The position numbers and the translations under genes were made by a program. From the NCBI GenBank assembly GCA_040081555.1, contig JBEBGG010000003.1:1-64000 (forward strand): a DNA stretch of 64,000 bases, read 5' to 3'. This document shows positions 1-7,570 of this stretch, one piece after another. Below the pieces are notes generated by a model, which was not told where the DNA came from, searched no databases, and saw only the letters and a list, made by a program, of their open reading frames with translations. The DNA is from CADEEX01 sp040081555 (GTDB taxonomy: Bacteria; Acidobacteriota; Vicinamibacteria; Vicinamibacterales; CAVVIG01). Numbering within the stretch: the stretch's first letter is position 1; each line of letters begins with the position of its first letter.

Positions 1-1
1 G

Positions 2-241
2 CGCACGCTCCTCACGAGCCGCGCGATTCTCGCCGTTGGCAGCGTCAGCTACGCGATGTACATCCTGCATCCCCTGATGCCTGGCGCGCTGAACTTCGTG
101 CTGCGGACGCTTGCGGTCGGACGGCTACGCGAAGGCGGGGCACTATTTTTTGTCGCCGGCGTCGCCACCATCGGCCTGGCATCGCTCTCGTGGCGCTGGT
201 TTGAGCAACCGATCAACCGCCTGGCGCGCAAGGGCGGCTAA
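2..241 (+). CDS. Acyltransferase family 3 (OafA/YrhL-like), C-terminal fragment
   Basis: This is the 3' end of a gene that enters from the left edge. The visible 79 residues contain two hydrophobic segments and the phrases SVSYAMYILHP and SLSWRWFEQPINR. These match the last membrane helices of the acyltransferase 3 family, where a 'SYxxYLxHxP' motif and a terminal 'S...FExP' motif are characteristic. Members are polytopic inner-membrane enzymes that O-acylate surface sugars or peptidoglycan. The stop lies about 50 bases before the next gene. Substrate cannot be inferred. The family call is fairly secure despite the truncation. Confidence 0.75.
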   Translation, partial: RTLLTSRAILAVGSVSYAMYILHPLMPGALNFVLRTLAVGRLREGGALFFVAGVATIGLASLSWRWFEQPINRLARKGG

Positions 242-293
242 CGCCCGCGCCTGACGCCGACACGCCGGGCGCCTGAAAGTACACTACCGAGAC

Positions 294-1100
294 ATGCCGA
301 GTCAGTTTTCCGCCCTGGGTTTCGAAGCAACGTCCGGTGAAGACCTTGCCGCATTGGCGAGTCGAGTCGCGGACCGCGCCGACTCGATCTTTGTGCCAGA
401 GGGCCAGTACCTCCGCTGGTCGCCGCCATCGGGCGAGCAGCTATGGCTGCAGCTGAAGAAGGGCGGAGATGCCATGGGCATGAACCCGCACTTTGGCGGC
501 AAGTCGACGGTGCGCGCGACACTCGAAGCCCGGATCAGACGCGACAGACACACACCGCTCGACGGCACTTTTATCGCCTGGGCCAATCCTCCAGCCGAGG
601 CGACGTCCAGTGGCGACTACCCATTCGTATTCGATTGCCCGGATGCGGCGACGCACGCAGGGTTGACGCTGCCCATGACGGTGGATGTCCAAGTGGCGGC
701 GTTCGCACAGAATGCGACCTTGCACGCATCGGAGGCGGATTACCTGAGCGCACAGGCGGCGCAAGGCATGTCGTTTCCAGCCAAGGCAGTCATTCCCTCT
801 GGCGTGATCGCGCCGTCTGGCCAACCCGTCTCCCCGCCCGAGCCCCACGCACTCATCAGCGGGCTCGTTCTCGAAGCCGACGAACGCCACAACGCGATCA
901 CGGGCAACGCATTCTTCTGGGCACTGGTCGAGAGCGTCGGCGGCACGTTTGACGTCATCATCGACCCGACACTGCTCACCCACCGGCCAAGCGCCGGCAA
1001 CGTCGTCTCCGGTTGGTTCTGGCTCTCAGGTCGAATCATCACGCAGACCACGGCCCCCTCGGCCCGCAGCTGGTTCGGCAGGCTGACGGGGAGGAAGTAG
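294..1100 (+). CDS. Protein of unknown function (268 aa)
   Basis: I do not recognise a characterised family. The protein has no signal peptide or membrane segment. It begins with an acidic helical stretch (ATSGEDLAALASRVADRAD) followed by beta-rich sequence with the phrases LRWSPPSGEQLWLQL and MNPHFGGKS. It looks like a cytosolic mixed alpha/beta protein. The stop codon is 7 bases before the ATG of the MFS gene, and the ribosome binding site of that gene overlaps this gene's end, so the two are probably co-transcribed. Codon usage is strongly GC3-biased like the neighbours, which supports real coding. Confidence 0.7.
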   Translation: MPSQFSALGFEATSGEDLAALASRVADRADSIFVPEGQYLRWSPPSGEQLWLQLKKGGDAMGMNPHFGGKSTVRATLEARIRRDRHTPLDGTFIAWANPPAEATSSGDYPFVFDCPDAATHAGLTLPMTVDVQVAAFAQNATLHASEADYLSAQAAQGMSFPAKAVIPSGVIAPSGQPVSPPEPHALISGLVLEADERHNAITGNAFFWALVESVGGTFDVIIDPTLLTHRPSAGNVVSGWFWLSGRIITQTTAPSARSWFGRLTGRK

Positions 1101-1107
1101 GCGGCCT

Positions 1108-2328
1108 ATGAACGCCGACGCTCGCGCGCCGCGCGCCGAGGGTGCGGCGGTGACCGTGCTCGCAGCGATCAGCGCCTCACACTTCCTGAACGACGCGATT
1201 CAGTCGCTGCTCCCAGCCATCTATCCCGTGCTGAAGCAGACCTTCGGGCTGTCATTCGCGCAGGTCGGACTCATGACGCTGGCGCTCATGCTGACGGCGT
1301 CGATCCTTCAGCCGCTGGTCGGCCTCTACACCGACAAACGACCGACGCCCCAGGCACTCACGCTTGGTATGGGCTTCTCGCTGCTCGGCCTGCTGTTGCT
1401 CTCCGTGGCGTCGACCTTCGGCCTCTTGCTGGTGGCCGCCGGACTCGTCGGTCTCGGCTCATCGATCTTCCATCCCGAGTCGTCGCGCGTGGCTCGAATG
1501 GCGTCAGGCGGCAAGCACGGGCTCGCGCAATCCGTCTTTCAAGTCGGGGGAAATCTCGGCTCGGCGACTGGTCCGCTGCTTGGCGCCTGGCTCGTGGCAC
1601 CGTTTGGCCAGCGCAGCATCGCGTGGTGCTCACTACTGGCGCTGGCTGGAATGGTCGTCGTCTCCCGTGTCGGGCAGTGGACCAGGAGTCGCCACCTCGC
1701 CCGCCGACCGCGCCCTTCACACGAGGGCGACCCCGTCGCGACGGTCACATCTCGCCGAGCCGCCTGGTCGATTGCCATTCTTGCCGCACTGATCTTCTCC
1801 AAGTACTTCTACCTGGCCAGCCTCAGCGTCTACTACACGTTCTATCTCATCGAGAAGTTTCACGTCTCGGTGCAGACGGCGCAGCTCGATCTCTTCAGCT
1901 TCCTCGGCGCTGTCGCCGTTGGCACAATTCTCGGCGGCCCGATCGGCGATCGCATCGGCCGCAAGCCCGTGATCTGGGGCTCGATCCTCGGCATCCTGCC
2001 GCTGACCCTGCTCCTCCCTCACGCCAATCTGGTCTGGACGCGCATCCTGGTAGTCCTCATCGGGCTCGTCCTCGCGTCCGCGTTTTCGGCCATCGTGGTC
2101 TACGCACAGGAACTCGTGCCTGGGCGGGTCGGTCTCATCGCGGGTCTGTTCTTCGGTTTCGCCTTCGGCATGGGTGGCATCGGCGCGGCCGCGCTCGGTG
2201 CACTCGCCGACGCGATCGGCATCGAAGCGGTGTACCGAATCTGCGCCTACCTGCCGGCGATCGGCCTCCTCGCGGCGTTTCTGCCCGATCTGGAAGGTCA
2301 CAAGGTCCGCGGCAGCGAACCCACGTAA
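1108..2328 (+). CDS. fsr: MFS transporter, fosmidomycin-resistance (Fsr) type
   Basis: Integral inner-membrane protein with about 12 predicted hydrophobic segments in two halves separated by a basic, soluble loop near residues 190-215. The N-terminal phrase SASHFLNDAIQSLLPAIYPVLK and the SSIFHPESSRVAR motif are hallmarks of the Fsr branch of the major facilitator superfamily, which exports fosmidomycin and related compounds in E. coli. The second half has a GDRIGRKPV loop typical of MFS proteins. Length (406 aa) is normal. A GGAGGAAG ribosome binding site lies just upstream. The natural substrate in this host is unknown. Confidence 0.85.
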   Translation: MNADARAPRAEGAAVTVLAAISASHFLNDAIQSLLPAIYPVLKQTFGLSFAQVGLMTLALMLTASILQPLVGLYTDKRPTPQALTLGMGFSLLGLLLLSVASTFGLLLVAAGLVGLGSSIFHPESSRVARMASGGKHGLAQSVFQVGGNLGSATGPLLGAWLVAPFGQRSIAWCSLLALAGMVVVSRVGQWTRSRHLARRPRPSHEGDPVATVTSRRAAWSIAILAALIFSKYFYLASLSVYYTFYLIEKFHVSVQTAQLDLFSFLGAVAVGTILGGPIGDRIGRKPVIWGSILGILPLTLLLPHANLVWTRILVVLIGLVLASAFSAIVVYAQELVPGRVGLIAGLFFGFAFGMGGIGAAALGALADAIGIEAVYRICAYLPAIGLLAAFLPDLEGHKVRGSEPT

Positions 2329-2463
2329 CCAGACGGCACGATCGCCAGACCGCCCGCTGGTATGTGTCGCCCCCCCGTCACATGGTCGATCTACTGACAG
2401 GGTTCGCGTGCCAGTTCGGCAGTTTTCCTAATAATTCTGGCTCCGTCCACCCCGGCACCCGGC

Positions 2464-5031
2464 TTGCGGCGCGCTCTGGGCGTGATCGACCCGACGAGCA
2501 CTGACGGCACGCCCGTCAACCGAATCAGTTCGCCACTCGAAGCCAACCTGGCCCTGCTGCCCGCTGCCACCCAACAGGCGCTGCGGGCGGCCACCGCCCA
2601 GCCGGCCACGAGCCTCCATGGTCACGGCGCACAACTTCGCGCGTCGGTGAAGACCGACGATGGGCGCTGGGTGCCGGTGCATAGCTCGGACGACCCGCTG
2701 GCCGCTTCGGCGCGTGTGGCCGAGCGCTTCGCGGCCTCAAACCCGCCGCTCGTCATCGTCGTGGGTCTGGGGCTCGGCTACCTGCTCGACGCACTCGAAT
2801 CGACCACCGCGACCACGCGCGTGCTGGCGATTGAACCGATGCCGGCCATCACCCGCGCCATGCTCACGCGGCGCGACTGGAAGGCATGGCTGTCATCCGG
2901 ACGCCTGACCATCCTGACCGGCCCCGACTACACCGGCTCCGCCGAAGTGTGGGGACTGTTTGGCCGCGGTGCCGCGACGCCACCGATCATCATGGCGCCA
3001 ATGCTCGAGCGAGAGTTTCCTGAGGAAGCCCTGCGTGCAAGAGCACTCGCGACACAGGTGATCGCAGGGGCCCTGGCCAACGAACACGCGCGGCGCCAAT
3101 TTGCCGGCCGGTATCTGCTCAACACACTCGCCAACATTCCCGTCGTCGCGAAGGAAGGCGACAGCGCCTCCCTCTTTGGCGCATTTTCTCGCGTGCCCGC
3201 CATTGTGGTCGGCGCAGGCCCGTCGCTCGATCGCAACATTCGCGAACTCCAGAAGATGGAGGGGCGGGTCCTGCTGATCGCGGTCGACACCGCACTGCGC
3301 CCCTTGCTGGCCGCGGGCATCGTGCCTCAGATCGTCGTCTCTGTAGACCCGAGCGAACTGAATGCGCGACACCTCAGAAACATCGCCGACCGCCGCGGCT
3401 CATGGCTGGTGGCCGAAGCCAGCATCGATCCGGCAGTCTTCCCGTCGTATGCGGGCCGCACGTTCACGTTCAATGTGAGTCAGCATCAGCCGTGGCCCTG
3501 GCTTTCAGCTCACGGCCTCGGTCGAGGGACGCTACGCGCCTGGGGCTCGGTGCTCACCACCGCGTTCGACCTGGCCATTCGCGCCGGCTGCGACCCGATC
3601 GTCTTTGCGGGCGCCGACCTCGCGTACAGCGGCGGTCTCCAGTACTGCCGCAACACCACCTACGAGGACAAGTGGCGCGACTTTCCAACCGACGCCGCCC
3701 GCGTCGAACTGTTCAAGACCTATCTCGCCGAACGTCCACACCTGACCCAACCAGACGTGCACGGCGGAGCAGTGACGACGACGCCGCACTTTGTTCAGTT
3801 CCGCGACTGGATCGTCTCGCGCGCCAACGAAGCGGCGGACCGGCGCATTGTCAATGCGACAGGCGGCGGGATTCTGCAGGGTGGGCGGATCGCGCAGACC
3901 GACTTCTCGGTGTTGCATCTCCCGAAGGCCAAGCACGATCTCGGTCTCCATCGTCGACTACATTCCGCCTGGGCGGCCGGCCTCGATCAGCGCCGCCACG
4001 CAGTCGCGCAACTCGAACACGCGATCACACCCAGTGAGACGCGTCCCATGGATGCGTGGCTCGACTTTGGCGGCGACACGGCGTCGCGCCAACAGATTGA
4101 CGCCGCGGCCGACCATGCGGCGCACGAGATCTCGCGTCAGGCACGAACTGCCATCGCTCTGGAAGCGCAGGCCGCCCATGCTGATGCGCACGCTCAGTCG
4201 CTCGCGCAGGCACAGGCCTGGATTCATCCCAACTACGCGTTTGCGTGCGAGCAGGCCGAGGGACAGCAGGCGCATGTCCTGCTCAACCACCTGCAGCGCA
4301 CGCATCCGCTCGTCGCCCCGGCCAACCTCCGGGCGATTGTCGATCGTGCCACCTCACGCCCTGGACCACTCAGGGCGCTCGACATCGGTTGTGGCCTTGG
4401 CCGAACCATGGTGCCGCTGGCCACGGCCGGACACCACGTCGACGGAGTCGATATCAGCCAGGCGATGATCGAACTGGCGCAGCAAGACCCGACGCTCACC
4501 GCGTCGCGTTTCTTTGTCAGCGACGGCGACGACTGCGGCGCCGCACCTGACGGGGCCTATGACATCGCCACGCTGCACCTGACGCTGCACCTGATCACGT
4601 CCAGGTCGGTGCGTCAATCACTCCTGCGCTCGATCGCCCGGGCCCTTCGCCCAGGCGGGACGTTCTTCGCGCAGATGCCGTTCTATCCCGACTGCACTGC
4701 CGCAACGGTGCCCGCTCCGCACCTGCCGTGGCAGGCAGACGGCCTAGACCGCCAGGCGCCCTCGTCGGGCGGCCACGTGTGGCCCACGACTGACGCGCTG
4801 CCGGACATCTTCAGCGATTTCAGTGAGGTCTTTCGCGACGTCCAATTCCAGTTCGTGAACTTCCCCGAGAAGACCGCGCGTCACGACGGCAGCCTCAGAC
4901 CTATCACCCACCTGCTCGTGAGCGGCTCATCCGCCGACGCCCTGGCCGTACGAATCTACGCGCTGCCAACGTCAACCCCGGCCAAGCGTGAGGCGGTGCT
5001 CGCCTTCCCTGGCGCCCAGAGACACCCATGA
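2464..5031 (+). CDS. MAF/DUF115 glycosyltransferase fused to a SAM methyltransferase
   Basis: This 855-residue protein has two parts. Residues about 90-500 carry the motility-associated-factor/MptE-like DUF115 domain; the key stretch is AIVVGAGPSLDRN near residue 246, followed by AVDTALRPLLAAGIVPQIVVSVDP. MAF enzymes transfer nonulosonic-acid-type sugars to flagellin or other surface proteins. Residues about 600-800 are a class I SAM methyltransferase with motif I LDIGCGLGR near residue 638 and VDGVDIS after it. The fusion is unusual. The start is uncertain: TTG is the first in-frame start, with a GTG six codons later. The last four bases overlap the next ATG, so the genes are translationally coupled. 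Confidence 0.8.
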   Translation: MRRALGVIDPTSTDGTPVNRISSPLEANLALLPAATQQALRAATAQPATSLHGHGAQLRASVKTDDGRWVPVHSSDDPLAASARVAERFAASNPPLVIVVGLGLGYLLDALESTTATTRVLAIEPMPAITRAMLTRRDWKAWLSSGRLTILTGPDYTGSAEVWGLFGRGAATPPIIMAPMLEREFPEEALRARALATQVIAGALANEHARRQFAGRYLLNTLANIPVVAKEGDSASLFGAFSRVPAIVVGAGPSLDRNIRELQKMEGRVLLIAVDTALRPLLAAGIVPQIVVSVDPSELNARHLRNIADRRGSWLVAEASIDPAVFPSYAGRTFTFNVSQHQPWPWLSAHGLGRGTLRAWGSVLTTAFDLAIRAGCDPIVFAGADLAYSGGLQYCRNTTYEDKWRDFPTDAARVELFKTYLAERPHLTQPDVHGGAVTTTPHFVQFRDWIVSRANEAADRRIVNATGGGILQGGRIAQTDFSVLHLPKAKHDLGLHRRLHSAWAAGLDQRRHAVAQLEHAITPSETRPMDAWLDFGGDTASRQQIDAAADHAAHEISRQARTAIALEAQAAHADAHAQSLAQAQAWIHPNYAFACEQAEGQQAHVLLNHLQRTHPLVAPANLRAIVDRATSRPGPLRALDIGCGLGRTMVPLATAGHHVDGVDISQAMIELAQQDPTLTASRFFVSDGDDCGAAPDGAYDIATLHLTLHLITSRSVRQSLLRSIARALRPGGTFFAQMPFYPDCTAATVPAPHLPWQADGLDRQAPSSGGHVWPTTDALPDIFSDFSEVFRDVQFQFVNFPEKTARHDGSLRPITHLLVSGSSADALAVRIYALPTSTPAKREAVLAFPGAQRHP

Positions 5032-6098
5032 CACCATCGAACGAACGCGCAATCATCTTCGGAGCAGGCACCAGGGGCCGTGATGCCCTGGCCGCGATCG
5101 CGGCAAGTGGTCCGGTCATCGGCTTTGCCGACAACGACCCGAACCAGCAACAGACCACGGTGCTCGGTCACCCGGTGTTCGCACCATCGGCCCTGAGCTC
5201 GCTGGAGTTCGACGTGGTGTACCTGGCCAGCGGACAGGTCGGGCGTATCAGACGCCAGCTCACCGACCTGGGCATCGACCCGTCGCGCATCCGCCTCGTC
5301 GCTGGCCTCGAAGACCAGCCCATGGTGCCAGGGCCTGAGGTCGCCCCACCGCAGAACTCGCTCGATCAGTATCTGAACAAGGGCTATCACGACATCGCCG
5401 GCTGGCTCTACATGCCAGCCGTCGAGGCGACCTTGATGCTTGCAGACATCCAGCGCGCGCACCTGGCGCCGGGACCGCTCTGCGAAATCGGCGTCTGGGA
5501 GGGACGCTATCTCTCGCTGCTCTCCTTCTTACCGGAGACGCCGCAGCGTGTCCTCGCCATCGACCCGCTCTACCACGGCGGCGACCGCGACGCCCAGCTG
5601 GCGAGGTTGCAGCACAACATCGCCACCTACGCACGCCGCCCGGACCTTGTCACGCTGCTCCAGCGCGACTCGAAAGAGGTGACACCGGACGCCATCCTCG
5701 CCATCCTCGGTGCCAAGTGTCAGTTTGTCAGCGTCGATGGCGACCACACCATGGAGGGCGCCCTTCACGATCTCCAGATCGCCGAGGCCATCACCGCCGA
5801 AGGGGGCATCGTCTCCCTCGACGATATCCCGAACTTCTCCTGCCCCGGCGTGACCGAGGCCATCATGCGACATGCGCTGGACGAGTCGAGTCAGCTGGCG
5901 CCATTCCTACTCGTCGCCAACAAGCTGTTCCTGACACAGAAGTCTTACTGCGAGGTCTATCGGCGCGAGGTGACGGCACGAGCCGGAGCAGGCGCGGCCG
6001 GTGACTGGGGCAAGAAAGTGCTGGCCCACTACCAGAGGATGAAGGCGCTCAACGTGCCGGTGCGTTTTCTCGGCCAGGAACTACTGGTCGCCGCCTAG
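5028..6098 (+). CDS. Rossmann (PglD-like) domain plus class I methyltransferase
   Basis: The N-terminal 90 residues form a nucleotide-binding-like domain (AIIFGAGTRGRDAL, then GFADNDP and HPVFAPSAL), as in the sugar-acyltransferase PglD and related polysaccharide proteins. Residues about 130-320 resemble a class I SAM methyltransferase of the Methyltransf_24 type: CEIGVWEGRYLSLL near residue 150, AIDPLY, and FVSVDGDHTMEGALHDL, which is the usual acidic/His segment of that family. It begins inside the stop of the upstream gene (ATGA). The context suggests methylation of a sugar or of a surface glycoprotein glycan; the substrate is unknown. Confidence 0.75.
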   Translation: MTPSNERAIIFGAGTRGRDALAAIAASGPVIGFADNDPNQQQTTVLGHPVFAPSALSSLEFDVVYLASGQVGRIRRQLTDLGIDPSRIRLVAGLEDQPMVPGPEVAPPQNSLDQYLNKGYHDIAGWLYMPAVEATLMLADIQRAHLAPGPLCEIGVWEGRYLSLLSFLPETPQRVLAIDPLYHGGDRDAQLARLQHNIATYARRPDLVTLLQRDSKEVTPDAILAILGAKCQFVSVDGDHTMEGALHDLQIAEAITAEGGIVSLDDIPNFSCPGVTEAIMRHALDESSQLAPFLLVANKLFLTQKSYCEVYRREVTARAGAGAAGDWGKKVLAHYQRMKALNVPVRFLGQELLVAA

Positions 6099-6110
6099 CG
6101 CGTGCCGAAC

Positions 6111-7073
6111 ATGGCTGACACTCCACTCACCCCGACAGACCGCCCGGCTGGCGTCGACGCCTACCTGCGCATGGAAAAGGCGCACTACGCGGCCCTTGTC
6201 GGACGTTCTGCCTACGGCGACGAGGCGTTTGCGACGCGTGACGACGACGAACTCGTCGTCGGCTCCTATGTCTCGCACGAAGCGTACGACTACGAGCGAT
6301 TTCTCATCGGTGGCCTGAGTCGAAAGCCGGGTGCGGTGGCGCTCGACTACGGATGCGGCCCGGGCCGGATGGTCAAGCGGATGGCTCGCCACTTCTCCCG
6401 CGTGGACGGCGTCGACATCTCGCCGGACGTGATTGCCGTTGCGGCTCGCCGGTGTGCGGACATTCAGCCGGCGCCGCGCTTCTTTGTCACGCCAGGCGAC
6501 TCGGTGCCGACCGCGGCAGGCAACGACTACGACTTTGCCTTCTCGGTCATCTGTCTGCAGCACATTTGCGTCTACTCGATCCGCCGCAGGATTCTGGCGA
6601 GCCTGTTCGAGGCGCTCAAGCCCGGCGGGGTGCTGTCATTTCAGATGGGTTACGGCCCGGGCCATCCCAACATGGTGGACTACGAGCAGGACTTCGTCGA
6701 CGCCAACGCCACCAACGGCGTCATCGACGCCGGCGTGCTGCACCCCGGGGAGATTGCCGCGGACCTGCAGAGCATCGGTTTCACTCGCATGGCATTCGCG
6801 CTGACGCCGGCAGGGCCGGGCGACAAACACGGCGCGTGGATTTTTGTCCGCGCGGTCAAGCCGGGGCAGGAGGCGCTGCTCGGTCACACCGACCCGTCCT
6901 ACTGGACGCCCTACGGATTCACGACGCTCGCGGTGGACGACCTCGCGGTGCAGCACGCTCGCCGCACCCAACGCCAGCACGGGGTACTCGGCCGGCGACG
7001 GCAACTGCACCACAGAGTCGCGGCACTTGAACACACACTGGCGGCCGCTCGAGCCGCCCTCGTCAACGCTTGA
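6111..7073 (+). CDS. Class I SAM-dependent methyltransferase
   Basis: The protein carries motif I ALDYGCGPGRMVKRM near residue 75, the acidic loop VDGVDIS and a post-motif hydrophobic strand FAFSVICLQHI, all typical of class I methyltransferases (Methyltransf_25/11). The C-terminal 60 residues are Arg- and His-rich and probably helical. A GTG three codons upstream of the ATG is an alternative start. It lies 12 bases after the previous gene, in the same glycan-related operon. The gene is a likely sugar or lipid O-methyltransferase, but no substrate evidence is visible. Confidence 0.8.
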   Translation: MADTPLTPTDRPAGVDAYLRMEKAHYAALVGRSAYGDEAFATRDDDELVVGSYVSHEAYDYERFLIGGLSRKPGAVALDYGCGPGRMVKRMARHFSRVDGVDISPDVIAVAARRCADIQPAPRFFVTPGDSVPTAAGNDYDFAFSVICLQHICVYSIRRRILASLFEALKPGGVLSFQMGYGPGHPNMVDYEQDFVDANATNGVIDAGVLHPGEIAADLQSIGFTRMAFALTPAGPGDKHGAWIFVRAVKPGQEALLGHTDPSYWTPYGFTTLAVDDLAVQHARRTQRQHGVLGRRRQLHHRVAALEHTLAAARAALVNA

Positions 7074-7085
7074 TGGACCAGTGAC

Positions 7086-7565
7086 ATGTCTCAGTCCTCT
7101 GACGCGCAGGTGATTCCGTTTGACGGCCTCAAAGGCCGCGCCCTCTCCGGGCTACTACAGCTGCCCTTTGTGCGATTCCATCGCGTGCAGCTCGGCTTTG
7201 TGGAGCGGCCGGCCCAATACCGACGTTTTCTCGCCGAGGTCATTGGCCCGCGGCTCTTCGCCCTGCCGGAACCGCTCGGTGTCTTTGGCGCTGGCGAGCA
7301 CTCACGAGTCCTGCTGGAGGCGATTCCGGAACTCGAGCCGCGCATCTTCTGCTTCATCGACAACAACTCCGGGCTGTGGGGCAAGGAACGCTTCGGCAAG
7401 CTGGTGCTCTCGCCCGCAGACGCGCTGCCGCAATGCGGCGGCATCTTCCTGTCGACCGCCGTGTTCCAGCACGTCCTGCGTGCTGATGTCAGGAAACGCG
7501 GCTACTCAGGCCCCGTCGTCGCCGTCGACGACCTGGTGCCGCCATCGTGGTTTCTGACCGCCTAG
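7086..7565 (+). CDS. Small PglD-like Rossmann-fold protein
   Basis: A 159-residue protein whose core (LGVFGAGEHSRVLLEAI near residue 64, then FCFIDNNSGLWG and the segment LVLSPADAL) resembles the N-terminal nucleotide-binding domain of sugar-modifying proteins such as PglD. The same fold pattern is present at the N terminus of the methyltransferase two genes upstream. No acyltransferase hexapeptide repeat follows, so this is a stand-alone domain. It ends overlapping possible upstream starts of the next gene. Its role in the operon is inferred only from context. Confidence 0.6.
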   Translation: MSQSSDAQVIPFDGLKGRALSGLLQLPFVRFHRVQLGFVERPAQYRRFLAEVIGPRLFALPEPLGVFGAGEHSRVLLEAIPELEPRIFCFIDNNSGLWGKERFGKLVLSPADALPQCGGIFLSTAVFQHVLRADVRKRGYSGPVVAVDDLVPPSWFLTA

Positions 7566-7570
7566 GACAC

